From Jejuia sp043557195 (GTDB lineage Bacteria; Bacteroidota; Bacteroidia; Flavobacteriales; Flavobacteriaceae), in assembly GCA_043557195.1 (NCBI GenBank), contig CP121314.1, forward strand, positions 3,224,001-3,288,000: a DNA stretch of 64,000 nt. The letters run 5' to 3'. The notes beneath the pieces are model-generated. The model was not told the origin of the DNA. It did not search any database and was given only the letters and a program-made list of their open reading frames with translations. The translations under genes were made by a program, and so were the position numbers. How positions within the stretch are numbered: the first letter of the stretch is position 1; each line of letters starts with the position of its first letter. Positions 35,950 to 45,300 of the stretch are shown here, one piece after another.

Positions 35950-36396
35950 ATGAAAACAAAATTAATCTTTCTTAGTTTTTGCTTTATATTTATTTCTGGT
36001 ATTGGCTTTGCGCAAAAAAAGAAACAACCAAAAAGTATTATTAGTGATGGTGTTGCTATTAAAAAATACCATAGTAAAGCAGAGTTAGACAGAATGGCGA
36101 AAGGAGAATTATTAGTGCTTTATGTTGAAAGAATAGAAAGCTTAGTAAAATTAATGCCATATATAGCCTTTGCTACAAAACCTGGGGTTACCATGTCTAC
36201 ATTAGGTATCCCAAATGACAGTGATAATAGAAAAGCCTTAGACGATCAATTCGATGCTACAGACGAATTTCTTGAAAGTACATCAGAATTTCAGAAGCGC
36301 ATTTTGCCTTATTCTGATACTAACAATTTGGTTTCTGCTATTATTTTTTATGAAGAGACCTTAAAGGCGCTTCATGAGTATAGTGAGTTTCATTAG
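35950..36396 (+). CDS. Exported protein of unknown function
   Basis: A 148-residue secreted protein with signal peptide (residues 1-21, ending GFAQ), then a Lys-rich stretch and a helical body (SKAELDRMAKGELLVLYVERIESLVKLMP shortened; TMSTLGIPNDSDNRKALDD). I do not recognise the family. It is monocistronic, with a terminator 31 bp after its stop. Confidence 0.75.
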   Translation: MKTKLIFLSFCFIFISGIGFAQKKKQPKSIISDGVAIKKYHSKAELDRMAKGELLVLYVERIESLVKLMPYIAFATKPGVTMSTLGIPNDSDNRKALDDQFDATDEFLESTSEFQKRILPYSDTNNLVSAIIFYEETLKALHEYSEFH

Positions 36397-36427
36397 AAAA
36401 TAATTAACAACTTACATTATAAATTTC

Positions 36428-36450
36428 AAACCCAATTTAGTTGGGTTTTT
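36428..36450 (+). terminator. Rho-independent terminator
   Basis: AAACCCAA and TTGGGTTTTT pair around TTTAG, with a T tract on the plus strand, after the exported 148-residue protein gene. Confidence 0.75.
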
Positions 36451-36542
36451 CTGTTTGCACTAATTGTGATATTACCCGAAATATTAATTTTTTAATAAAG
36501 AAAGTTAATTCTTTCAAAAATTATTTAAATCTTTAATAAAGT

Positions 36543-36620
36543 GTATTTCATCGAAATTTTGTATCGAAATTAATGATTAATAATGTATTTCATAGAAATA
36601 ATTGGTATTTCATGGAATAT
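36543..36620. repeat. Three iterated palindromic sites upstream of the spr-like operon
   Basis: GTATTTCATCGAAAT (36543), GTATTTCATAGAAAT (36585) and GTATTTCATGGAAT (36605) are near-identical. Each is built on the dyad ATTTC-N3-GAAAT (the third is one base short). Starts are 42 and 20 bp apart, about four and two helical turns. A partial site GTATCGAAAT lies at 36561. The last copy lies between the -33 and -7 elements of the promoter for the 36680 gene, so this is probably a regulator-binding array. Confidence 0.6.
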
Positions 36621-36633
36621 TCTATTATTTTTG
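36602..36633 (+). promoter_or_regulatory. Promoter of the spr-like surface-protein operon
   Basis: TTG at 36602-36604 and TATTTTTG at 36626-36633, spacing 21 bp, match the Bacteroidota consensus. The site is 46 bp before the first ATG. A palindromic site occupies the spacer, which suggests repression or activation at this promoter. Confidence 0.6.
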
Positions 36634-36679
36634 ATTATGTTGAATTAGAGGTATTTATCCCTAAATAGAAAATATAAGA

Positions 36680-38002
36680 ATGATGAAAAAAATTACTCAA
36701 ATTATTTTTACGTTTTTTCTCGCTTTTAGTTGTCTTGCACAACAAGAAAAAGGTATTGTTGGAGAAATGAATTGGTTAAATAATTGGACCGAATTTAAAA
36801 CAAGCCAAATAGATTATGGAGAGCCAACTCAAATCCTAACAGGAAATATAACTGAAGATACAACCTTAAGCAAAGGCGAAGTGTACCTGCTTTTAGGTAG
36901 TGTTTTTGTAACACCCGGTGTAACTTTAACTATAGAACCTGGCACGGTAGTTTTTGGCGACTATAAAACTGACGGATCTTTAACTATTGCCCGCGACGCT
37001 CATATTTTGGCCAAAGGAAATCCGACCGACCCTATTATTTTTACTTCAAATAGAAGTGTTAGAAAACCCGGAGATTGGGGAGGAATAATTATATTGGGAA
37101 ATGCACCAATTAATAGATACGGATCAGGATCTGTAGCATCTTACCATCCAAATCTTAAGCCCATTGATTATGCAAATACTAATTATGGTGGGGAAAAGAT
37201 CTCTGGCTTTTCAGGAGAATTACGATATGTTAGAATAGAATATGCTGGTAAACGCATTTCTCAAGATACTTATTTCAACGGACTATTATTAGCTAGTGTT
37301 GGTGCAAGTACTGTACTAGATCACATTATGGTAAGCAATTGTGGAGAAGATGGTTTTGAAGTTTGGGGAGGCAATGTTTCTTTAAACAACTTAGTGTCTT
37401 ATCGCTCTAAAGGAACGGATTTTAAATTCAATCATGGTACTGCATCACTTATTTTTAACTCTCTAGCAGTAAGATCTCCTTATGCTTCAAATGGTAGCGG
37501 AGATAAATGCTTAGAGGTGTTATCTTATAATGACAAAGAAGAAATGGACTTTGCTAAAAGTAAAACTTCTTTAGAAGCAAGCAACTTAACATTTCTAAAT
37601 TCAAGTGATGATTTAGAATCTGCAATTAAAATGAATCTAGTACATGAAGCGATTTTTGTTGGTGATAATACTGAGTTAAATATTTCTAAAACAGTAATAT
37701 CAGGTTTTAATCCAGCCGTAATACTTGACGAAAATATACAAGTAAACCAAGAAAACTTGGATAAGATTAGCTTCAAAGAGATGTACTTTAATAATTGTAA
37801 TGGAAACATTTTTGTTGAAAACAATTCTAACAATGATGATTTAGAAAATTATTACGGTAATCGCTCCTTTTTTAATGTGTACTCTAAAAGTAGTAATAAT
37901 GAAACATTTATTGCTTCAGATAATTATAAGAGACCAGATTACAGATTGAGAATAAATAAAATTATTGCATCGAATATTGATAGGGATGCCTTAGATGATT
38001 AA
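36680..38002 (+). CDS. Exported beta-helix-like surface protein, first gene of the spr-like cluster
   Basis: A 440-residue secreted protein (signal peptide to about residue 21, ending SCLAQ). The body has repeating short strands typical of a right-handed beta-helix (LTIEPGTVVFGDYKTDGSL, DPIIFTSNRSVRKPGDWGG, LRYVRIEYAG, TVLDHIMVSNCGEDGFEVWG). The pattern of GTVVFG...DPIIFTS...WGGIIILG is common in flavobacterial T9SS cargo. I see no type A or B C-terminal sorting domain, so it may be retained in the periplasm or be a partner of the following genes. It is separated from the next gene by 134 bp. Confidence 0.78.
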   Translation: MMKKITQIIFTFFLAFSCLAQQEKGIVGEMNWLNNWTEFKTSQIDYGEPTQILTGNITEDTTLSKGEVYLLLGSVFVTPGVTLTIEPGTVVFGDYKTDGSLTIARDAHILAKGNPTDPIIFTSNRSVRKPGDWGGIIILGNAPINRYGSGSVASYHPNLKPIDYANTNYGGEKISGFSGELRYVRIEYAGKRISQDTYFNGLLLASVGASTVLDHIMVSNCGEDGFEVWGGNVSLNNLVSYRSKGTDFKFNHGTASLIFNSLAVRSPYASNGSGDKCLEVLSYNDKEEMDFAKSKTSLEASNLTFLNSSDDLESAIKMNLVHEAIFVGDNTELNISKTVISGFNPAVILDENIQVNQENLDKISFKEMYFNNCNGNIFVENNSNNDDLENYYGNRSFFNVYSKSSNNETFIASDNYKRPDYRLRINKIIASNIDRDALDD

Positions 38003-38060
38003 TAGTTAAAATTAAGTATTAACAATGATAGAACTCTAGGTGTTTTTTTCGATTTGATTC

Positions 38061-38073
38061 CCAATTTAATTGG
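38061..38073. repeat. Small palindrome in the gap after the first cluster gene
   Basis: CCAATT-T-AATTGG in the 134 bp gap between the first two genes of the spr-like cluster; too short and without a T tract to be a clear terminator. Confidence 0.25.
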
Positions 38074-38136
38074 CGAAATTTATTCTAATTAATATTAGAT
38101 AACCAATTCCTAGAGGTTTAAAAATAATAGAACTGC

Positions 38137-39579
38137 ATGAGGAATTTTACTATTGTTAACATTCTTTTTATTACGATAGCGTTGATACCTTCAACGCTTT
38201 TGGCGCAGATATCTATAACTAAACCTAGTTTTGAATTCTCAGCAGCTTGTGCTAGGGAAGACTTTAATTCTTTTGAGATTAAATTTTCATTTTCACCAGA
38301 AGGAAATTTAGAAGCCTCCAACAAGTTTATTGTAGAACTGTCTGATGAAAGTGGTAGTTTTTCAAATGCTACAACTGTTTATACTTCAAATGCAGGAAGC
38401 ATTATAAGTTCTCCTGTTACAATTAACTTTTCAATCCCAACAGAAACCGCTGGTGAAGAGTATAAAATAAGAGTAAAAAGTACAGCACCTGCTGCTACGA
38501 GTAGTTCGTCTAATGCATTTGCAGCTTACTATAAAATTCAGGATAGCCCTTTTTCAATAAATAATTTAATTGAAACTGGTGTGTTTTGTTCAGGAGGAAG
38601 CTATTTACTAACCATAGACAATCCCGGTGATGCTCAAAATGATTCACCTTTACAATATCCAGAATTGACTTTTAATTGGTATAAAGAAACAAGCCCAACA
38701 ACATCCGTTTTTGTTGCATTAGGTGAGAGTTTAGAAGTGAATACGGAGGGGACTTATTTTGTAGAAACTAACTACGGTACATGTACTTCAGATTCTTTTT
38801 CAAATAGAGTTACAGTTAGCGAAGCATCTTCTGGAACTACAACATCTGCTATTAGTTCTAGTTTAGGTAATCCTTATTGTTTAACAAATGGACCGACCAC
38901 TTTAAGTGCAATCAACGGAAATTCTTACCAATGGTTTAAAGATGGTGAGGAAATTCAAGGTGCTACAAATCAAATGTATGAAACAAATGAAGCGGGTAAA
39001 TATGATGTAAGAGTGGATTTGGAAAACTGTACAGCTTCAGCTTCTATCACTTTAGTAAATACGGATTTTACTAGCGAAATTGATGTAGATGAAACTAATA
39101 TGTTACCATCAGGAGAAACCTTAATGGTTAATGTTACTACAACTGCTGTTAATCCAACATTCAAATGGTATTATAATGATACATTAATTACTGATGCAAC
39201 TGAGTCTAATTATGAAGTAACTGAACAAGGTAGTTATAAAGTTAAGGTACAACAAACCGAAGGTTGTAATGCCTTTCAAGAACTAAATTTTAGAGTTAAT
39301 GAGCCATTTCCAGATGTAGCAAATATTCCAAATGTGATAACGCCTAACGGCGATGGTATTAATGATACTTGGGTAATTCCACAAGAGTTTGTAAGTGGCA
39401 CAAATACTCAAGTTCTGCTAATAAGCTCACAGGGTAAAGTTGTTTTTGATACTACAGATTATCAAAATAATTGGCCAGAAAAAGAATTGAATTTTAAAGA
39501 CGTAAATCCAGTTTACTATTACATTATAAAAACACCAAATCAAAAGATAAAAAAAGGATCAATTACGGTTCTAAGATAA
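38137..39579 (+). CDS. Type B CTD surface protein (SprC-like position)
   Basis: A 480-residue secreted protein (signal peptide to about residue 23, ending TLLAQ) with three to four Ig-like beta domains (LSAINGNSYQWFKDGEEIQGA and PTFKWYYNDTLITDATESNYE are two of them) and a C-terminal gliding-motility-associated domain of about 90 residues: NIPNVITPNGDGINDTWVIP, then a final KKGSITVLR strand. That domain is the T9SS type B sorting signal, so the protein is exported to the cell surface. By position it corresponds to sprC in the F. johnsoniae sprCDBF operon; sequence identity with SprC is not tested. It ends 1 bp before the next ATG. Confidence 0.85.
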   Translation: MRNFTIVNILFITIALIPSTLLAQISITKPSFEFSAACAREDFNSFEIKFSFSPEGNLEASNKFIVELSDESGSFSNATTVYTSNAGSIISSPVTINFSIPTETAGEEYKIRVKSTAPAATSSSSNAFAAYYKIQDSPFSINNLIETGVFCSGGSYLLTIDNPGDAQNDSPLQYPELTFNWYKETSPTTSVFVALGESLEVNTEGTYFVETNYGTCTSDSFSNRVTVSEASSGTTTSAISSSLGNPYCLTNGPTTLSAINGNSYQWFKDGEEIQGATNQMYETNEAGKYDVRVDLENCTASASITLVNTDFTSEIDVDETNMLPSGETLMVNVTTTAVNPTFKWYYNDTLITDATESNYEVTEQGSYKVKVQQTEGCNAFQELNFRVNEPFPDVANIPNVITPNGDGINDTWVIPQEFVSGTNTQVLLISSQGKVVFDTTDYQNNWPEKELNFKDVNPVYYYIIKTPNQKIKKGSITVLR

Positions 39580-39580
39580 A

Positions 39581-42256
39581 ATGAACAAATATCTATTATA
39601 TATGTTTCTAGTGTTATGTACCATTCAGCAATTCCATTCTCAAGAGAGCAATGGTGTTGTTGCTTTGGCATTACCTGTTAGAAACTCTTTAAAGTTTAAT
39701 AGATATGCCATTAACCCAACATTTAGTTTTGTAAGAGAGCAAAATAAATACATAAGCTTTACCAATAAAAGACAATGGGCGCAGTTTAATGATGCACCAA
39801 ACTCCTATTTATTTAGTTATGCAGGACGTTTTTCTGAAAACATAGGTGCAGGAGTTGGTTTATTTCAGCAAGATTTTGGGGTTTTAACAACCTTTGGCGG
39901 GATACTTAACTTTGCTTACAATGCGAGTTTAAGTAGAGAAAGTAATCTTACGTTTGGTTTAAACATTGGTGCTTACCAAAGCAGTTTAAATCAAGGTAGA
40001 GTTATCGTAAACACACCTGATCCATCATTACAAAATGTGCCTTCTAACTTCTTATTAACAGTAAATCCAGGTATCAACTACGGTACCGATTTTCTAGATT
40101 TTGGAGTGGCAATCAATAATTTGGTATCCTATAATATAAATGATTCTAAAATAATTGAAGACAATCCTGAGCAAGGACTTCAAGCACATATCATGTATAC
40201 TGGCTATATGAATACACGTGGTTTTTTTGATGAAAGTAGATTCTCAACTTTAGTTAGAAGTGAATTCAAAAAAGATCAAACCGTTATTTCAGGGATTGCA
40301 ATGTTAAACGTGCCTAAAGGAGTTTGGGCACAAGTTGGTTATAATACATTATATGGAGCTTCCGCTGGTATAGGGCTTAATGTTACCAATAATATCGCTG
40401 TAGAGTACAATTATGAGCAATCCATGGGAAATCTTTCAGAATTTGGAAGCTCTCATGAAATTACTTTAGCATATCGTTTCAATAATAAATACAGATATAA
40501 TTATGGTGATGAAGAGGAAGAACAATCTGTATTTAATACTAATAAAAGACGAGTTAAGCCTAATAATTTAACAGATGAAGATAGGGATAGAATAGCGCAA
40601 AGAAGAGCGGAAATTGCAGCTAAAAGAAAAGCAGAAGCTGTAGCAGAAAAGGCAAAAGCTGAAATAGCTGATACTAATGCGCAAAATAATATTTCTCAAA
40701 ATGAAACCAAAGCTACTGAAATAGAATCTACACCGAATGATAATGACATTGAAGATACTGCTAAAGCAGAGGAAGCTAGGTTGAAATTGGAGGAAGCTGC
40801 AAAACTTAAGAAAGCGCAAGAGCAACAGTTAAAAGCGGAAAATGAAAGAAAAAGAGTTGAAGAAGAGGAACGTTTAAGACAAGAGGTAGCACAGAAAAAA
40901 ATAGAAGCTGAAAAGCAAAAAGCCGAAAAAGAACTTCAATTACAACGTGAAGCCGAAGCAAGAAAAGCTAAGATAGAAGCAGAGGCTAAAGCAAAAGCCG
41001 AAGAAGAAAAAAGATTAAAGATAGAGGCTGGACAAAGAGCAAAAGAAGCTAGAGAAAAAGCTGCCGCTGAAGCCGTTAAATTGAAAGCTGAAGAGGAAGC
41101 TCGCATAAAACAAGAGGAAGAACAAAAGCGAATAGAAGAGCAGGCTAGATTACAAGCCCAAGAAAAAGCAGAAGCAGAGGCTAAAGTCAAGGCAGATGAA
41201 GAAGCAAGATTAAAACGTGAAGCTGACTTGAAAGCCGAAGAAGAGCGAAAAAGAATAGAGGCGGAAGCGAATGCCAAACTAGAAGCGGAAAAATTAAAGG
41301 ACAAAGTAGCAACTGAAATAGAAGCTAATGAAACTTCTAAAATTGAGGCTAAAACCAATGATGATGAAGCTTTACCTGAAGTTGATGATGAAACTGCTAA
41401 AGCTATGAATGCGTTGTTAGACGCTTCAAAAAGTATTAGAAAGGCTCAAGATGAATTAATAGAAAGGTTGTCTAATAAGATAGATAACAAGCAAAAAGAC
41501 TTAAACGATCTAAAAGAAGAAAATGATTTAAGTGAGCAGGGTATTTATTTGGCACCAAAGCCATTTAAAAGTTCATCGGCTGAAAATGCAGAAATAGCAG
41601 CTTTAAAAGATAAAATTGGAAAAATCGAGAAAGAGCAAGAAATAAAAATGATTGAGCTTGAAGCGCTTCTTATCAAACGAAAAAGAAAATTTAAAAAGGA
41701 TACTGAAGGAATTAATGATTTTTATTTCAATGCATTAGAAGGAGTAAAGGCAGATCAACTTAGAATCAAAAATACTAAAGAACGTTTGGTGTCTAACTTA
41801 GAACAAATAAATGAAGACACTGATTTCGAAAGAAAAAGAAGAATTCGTCGTGCAGCTTATGATAATCAGCAAGATAGGTACAATAAAGACAAAGCTGCTT
41901 TGGAAAGAATTAAAAAGTTCACCGATGAAAGTACTGATGAATTACAAGAAGAAGACTTTGATTTTGGTGAAGAACAAACCAAAAACATTCAAATTATTAA
42001 AAATGTAATGAATGAAGAGCCTGGTTATTACATGGTTATTGCGGTGCATAATAGTGTTGAAAAGCGAGATGAGTTTCTAACGAATGTAGTGGCATCAGGA
42101 GAACAGAATGTAAACTTCTTCTTTGATGTAAAAACGAATAAATATTTCATTTACTATGAAAAATTCGATTCTATAAGTCAAGCAAAAAATGCTTTAGATC
42201 AAAAAGGAAGTAAACCGTATAATGGTAAAATGTCACTTGTAAAAATAGATAACTAG
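39581..42256 (+). CDS. PorP/SprF-like barrel fused to a long coiled coil and SPOR-like tail (SprD-like position)
   Basis: An 891-residue fusion. Residues 1-20 are a signal peptide; about 25-300 are a PorP/SprF-type outer-membrane barrel (RYAINPTFSFVREQNKY, GRFSENIGAGVGLFQQDFG, EYNYEQSMGNLSEFGSSHEI). About 325-580 is an Ala/Glu/Lys/Arg-rich TolA-like coiled coil of short repeats. About 600-790 is a second helical region, and the last ~80 residues (GYYMVIAVHNSVEKRDEF ... YFIYYEKFDSISQAKNAL) resemble a peptidoglycan-binding SPOR domain. A barrel tethered to the cell wall by a periplasmic rod is the simplest model. It sits where sprD lies in F. johnsoniae. Confidence 0.82.
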   Translation: MNKYLLYMFLVLCTIQQFHSQESNGVVALALPVRNSLKFNRYAINPTFSFVREQNKYISFTNKRQWAQFNDAPNSYLFSYAGRFSENIGAGVGLFQQDFGVLTTFGGILNFAYNASLSRESNLTFGLNIGAYQSSLNQGRVIVNTPDPSLQNVPSNFLLTVNPGINYGTDFLDFGVAINNLVSYNINDSKIIEDNPEQGLQAHIMYTGYMNTRGFFDESRFSTLVRSEFKKDQTVISGIAMLNVPKGVWAQVGYNTLYGASAGIGLNVTNNIAVEYNYEQSMGNLSEFGSSHEITLAYRFNNKYRYNYGDEEEEQSVFNTNKRRVKPNNLTDEDRDRIAQRRAEIAAKRKAEAVAEKAKAEIADTNAQNNISQNETKATEIESTPNDNDIEDTAKAEEARLKLEEAAKLKKAQEQQLKAENERKRVEEEERLRQEVAQKKIEAEKQKAEKELQLQREAEARKAKIEAEAKAKAEEEKRLKIEAGQRAKEAREKAAAEAVKLKAEEEARIKQEEEQKRIEEQARLQAQEKAEAEAKVKADEEARLKREADLKAEEERKRIEAEANAKLEAEKLKDKVATEIEANETSKIEAKTNDDEALPEVDDETAKAMNALLDASKSIRKAQDELIERLSNKIDNKQKDLNDLKEENDLSEQGIYLAPKPFKSSSAENAEIAALKDKIGKIEKEQEIKMIELEALLIKRKRKFKKDTEGINDFYFNALEGVKADQLRIKNTKERLVSNLEQINEDTDFERKRRIRRAAYDNQQDRYNKDKAALERIKKFTDESTDELQEEDFDFGEEQTKNIQIIKNVMNEEPGYYMVIAVHNSVEKRDEFLTNVVASGEQNVNFFFDVKTNKYFIYYEKFDSISQAKNALDQKGSKPYNGKMSLVKIDN

Positions 42257-42325
42257 AAAATTAAATAAACTGATTGCTATTTCTCTCTCAAGCCCAAATG
42301 AATTGAAATAGAAAAACTAACAACT

Positions 42326-45300
42326 ATGAAAACACCTACTTATGTTAATAACTGTGTTATAGCACTAATACTCTTAATGAGTATGCAGTTATTTGCGCAA
42401 AATTTAGTTCCATTTGCTCCAAGGTATGATGAGGCTATTAAAGGTGATATACTTTTAATAGGAAACAGTAATGTTGGGTTACATGTTACCAATCCATACA
42501 ATGGAAGCGATACCAATGATAGAGTAGATGCTGCTGTTTATGTTGATATAGACGGTGATCCTACAACGTTTAATTCCAGTACTGCAGATTTAGATGTACC
42601 CAGCGATACAAATTGTTATCAAATTGTTTATGCAGGTTTGTATTGGAGTGCAGTGGTTAATGGCAGTGAGCCAATATCAGATATAAAATTTAGAACTCCT
42701 GGAAATCCTTATCAGGATATAACAGGTACACAGATCTATTTTCAAAATGCGGCGAATAATAACAATTCAAATACTTATGTATATTACCATGATGTAACCG
42801 ATATACTTACAGCTTTACCTAATCCAGAAGGGACATACGGTGTTGCTAATATATCTTCTTTAGTGGGGCCAAAACCAAATTCAGAAGGATTGTCTGCAGG
42901 ATGGTCGCTTTTTGTAATTTATGAAGACCCTTTATTGCCTAGTAAATACATCACTTCTTTTGATGGTTTTACAAAAATTACGAGTACAATAAACGAGACA
43001 TTTGATGTTTCAGGTTTTGAGACGATTCCTGTAGGACCTGTTCGTGCTAAATTTGCATTTAGTACCATAGAGGGTGATAGACGTTATACAGGAGACTATT
43101 TAGAATTGAATGGAAATGTAATTAATGCTACCGACAATTCTGGAACCGTAATACGCCCTGGGAATAACTTTTTTAATAGTACAGTATCTATAATAGATCC
43201 TGCGACTAATACGCCCGAATTATTTTTTGATAGAAATCCCGCAGGTACAAATACCTTAGGTTTTGATGCAGGAATTATAAATATTCCCAATGCAGGTAAT
43301 ACTATTATTGGAAATGGTGATACTACGGCACAAATAAGTCTAGGTAGTAATTTAGATATTTATTACTATTATTTTAGTGCATTTGCCATTGAAATCATTG
43401 CTCCAAATATTGTACTTACTAAAATTGTTGAAGATGAGTTTGGGACAAATATTGAAGGTCAAGAAGTAGATTTAGGTGATGAGTTAAATTACGTTATTGG
43501 TTTTGAGAACACAGGTAACGATGATGCTACAAACCTTACCATTCGTGATATTCTACCAACAAATATTGTGTTTAATTATCCTGCTGATATTGTCTCTTTA
43601 CCTACAGGTGTAACGGTACAGAGTTATGATGCGACAACCAGAGAAATTGTATTTAGTGTAGACCGTTCAATTGTTGAGGAAAACGATCCTGTTCAATCTA
43701 TACGTTTTAGAGTAACAGTAGTGTCTGATTGTAGTTTGCTTACCGATGCATGTTCTAATATTATTGATAATCAGGCCTATGCGACATATCAAGGAACAAT
43801 AAATCCAGATTTCACAATTTCTGATGACCCAAGTTTCAACAGTAATACAGGGTGTTTAATTACACCAAGAGCTACAAATTTTTTAGCAGATTTAAATTGT
43901 ACGTTTGATGAAAATGTGGTGCTTTGTGGAGATTCTACAACACTAACAGCAGGAAATGGATATGATGCTTATACATGGTCAACTACTCCTGGTGGGGCAG
44001 CTATTGGCACTGGGCAATCGTTTACAGCAACTGCAACAGGAACATATTATGTGTTTAATGAGGCAACAGCACCTTGTCAATCCATCACACAGGTATTTAA
44101 TGTTACGCTTTTTGGGTCTAATGTTACAAACCCTGTAATTCCTTTTGCTGATGAGGTAGTGATTTGTCCTAATGATGGAAAAGAATTGCCAAATATTTTC
44201 TTATGTGGTGCTAATGATTCAAGATTTATTCAAACGAATATTACCGATACGTCTTCAATGATATGGGAGGTTTTAGATGAATCTAGTTGTACTGCTGTTT
44301 TAAATGAAGATTGTGCAAACGAGAGTGACACTTGTACTTGGAATCAAGTTGCAACAGGACCAAACTATACTGCTGATACGGCAGGACAATATAGATTAAC
44401 GTTGAATTATGATGGCGGTTGTTTTAATCAGTTTTATTTCAATGTATATGAAAACCTATTAGTGCCAACAGTAACTTCACAAGATATTATTTGTACAACA
44501 CCTGGCGAAATTGTAGTAGGTGGCGTACCAAGTGGATATGAATACAGTATTGATGGTACGAACTACCAAGCTAGTAATACATTTTCAGTAAATACTGCTG
44601 GTATTTATTCAGTGTATATTAGACAAGTTGGTGTAACACCAAACCCTTGTATTTTTACAGTACCTGACGTTCAAATTAGAGAAAGAGACTTTACGGTACA
44701 AACCACAGTAACACAGCCATTATGTTATGGAGAATTGGGTAATGTGGTTTTGGCAGCAAATGATGCACGACCACAATATTTCTTTTCTATTTATGATGGA
44801 GCAACATTAGTTAATAGTGTAGGCCCTATTGTAGATGATAATTATACGTTTGAAAACTTAAACCCTGGAACATACACAGTAAATGTTTCTACCGAAGATG
44901 GCTGTACGTTCACAGGTGATATTGAAATCATTCAGCCACCGTTATTAGAGGTTACTTCAGCATTAACAAAACCTTTAACGTGTACAAATGGTGAAATAAC
45001 TGTGTATCCAGTAGGAGGAACGGCACCTTACTATTATTTTGTTAATGGATCGACTACCTTTCAAAGTACACCAATAATTGATGTTCCAACAGCTGGAACA
45101 TATACGATTAGAGTAGTAGATTTTAATAATTGTGAAGCTGAAACTACAATTGATGTAAATGCAATTCCTGGTCCAGATTTTACAGTAGTACAAACCAATA
45201 TTTTGTGTGCAGATGCACCTGATAGCGGATCAATTACTATAAATGTTTCTAATGCAAACGGAAATACATTGCGTTACAGTATTGATAATGGTACTACATA

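Noticed and set aside
40936..41358. 140-codon antisense frame rich in Ser and Ala inside the PorP-fusion gene
   Set aside because: It arises from the Ala/Glu/Lys coiled-coil codons on the other strand; no start context or protein-like pattern.
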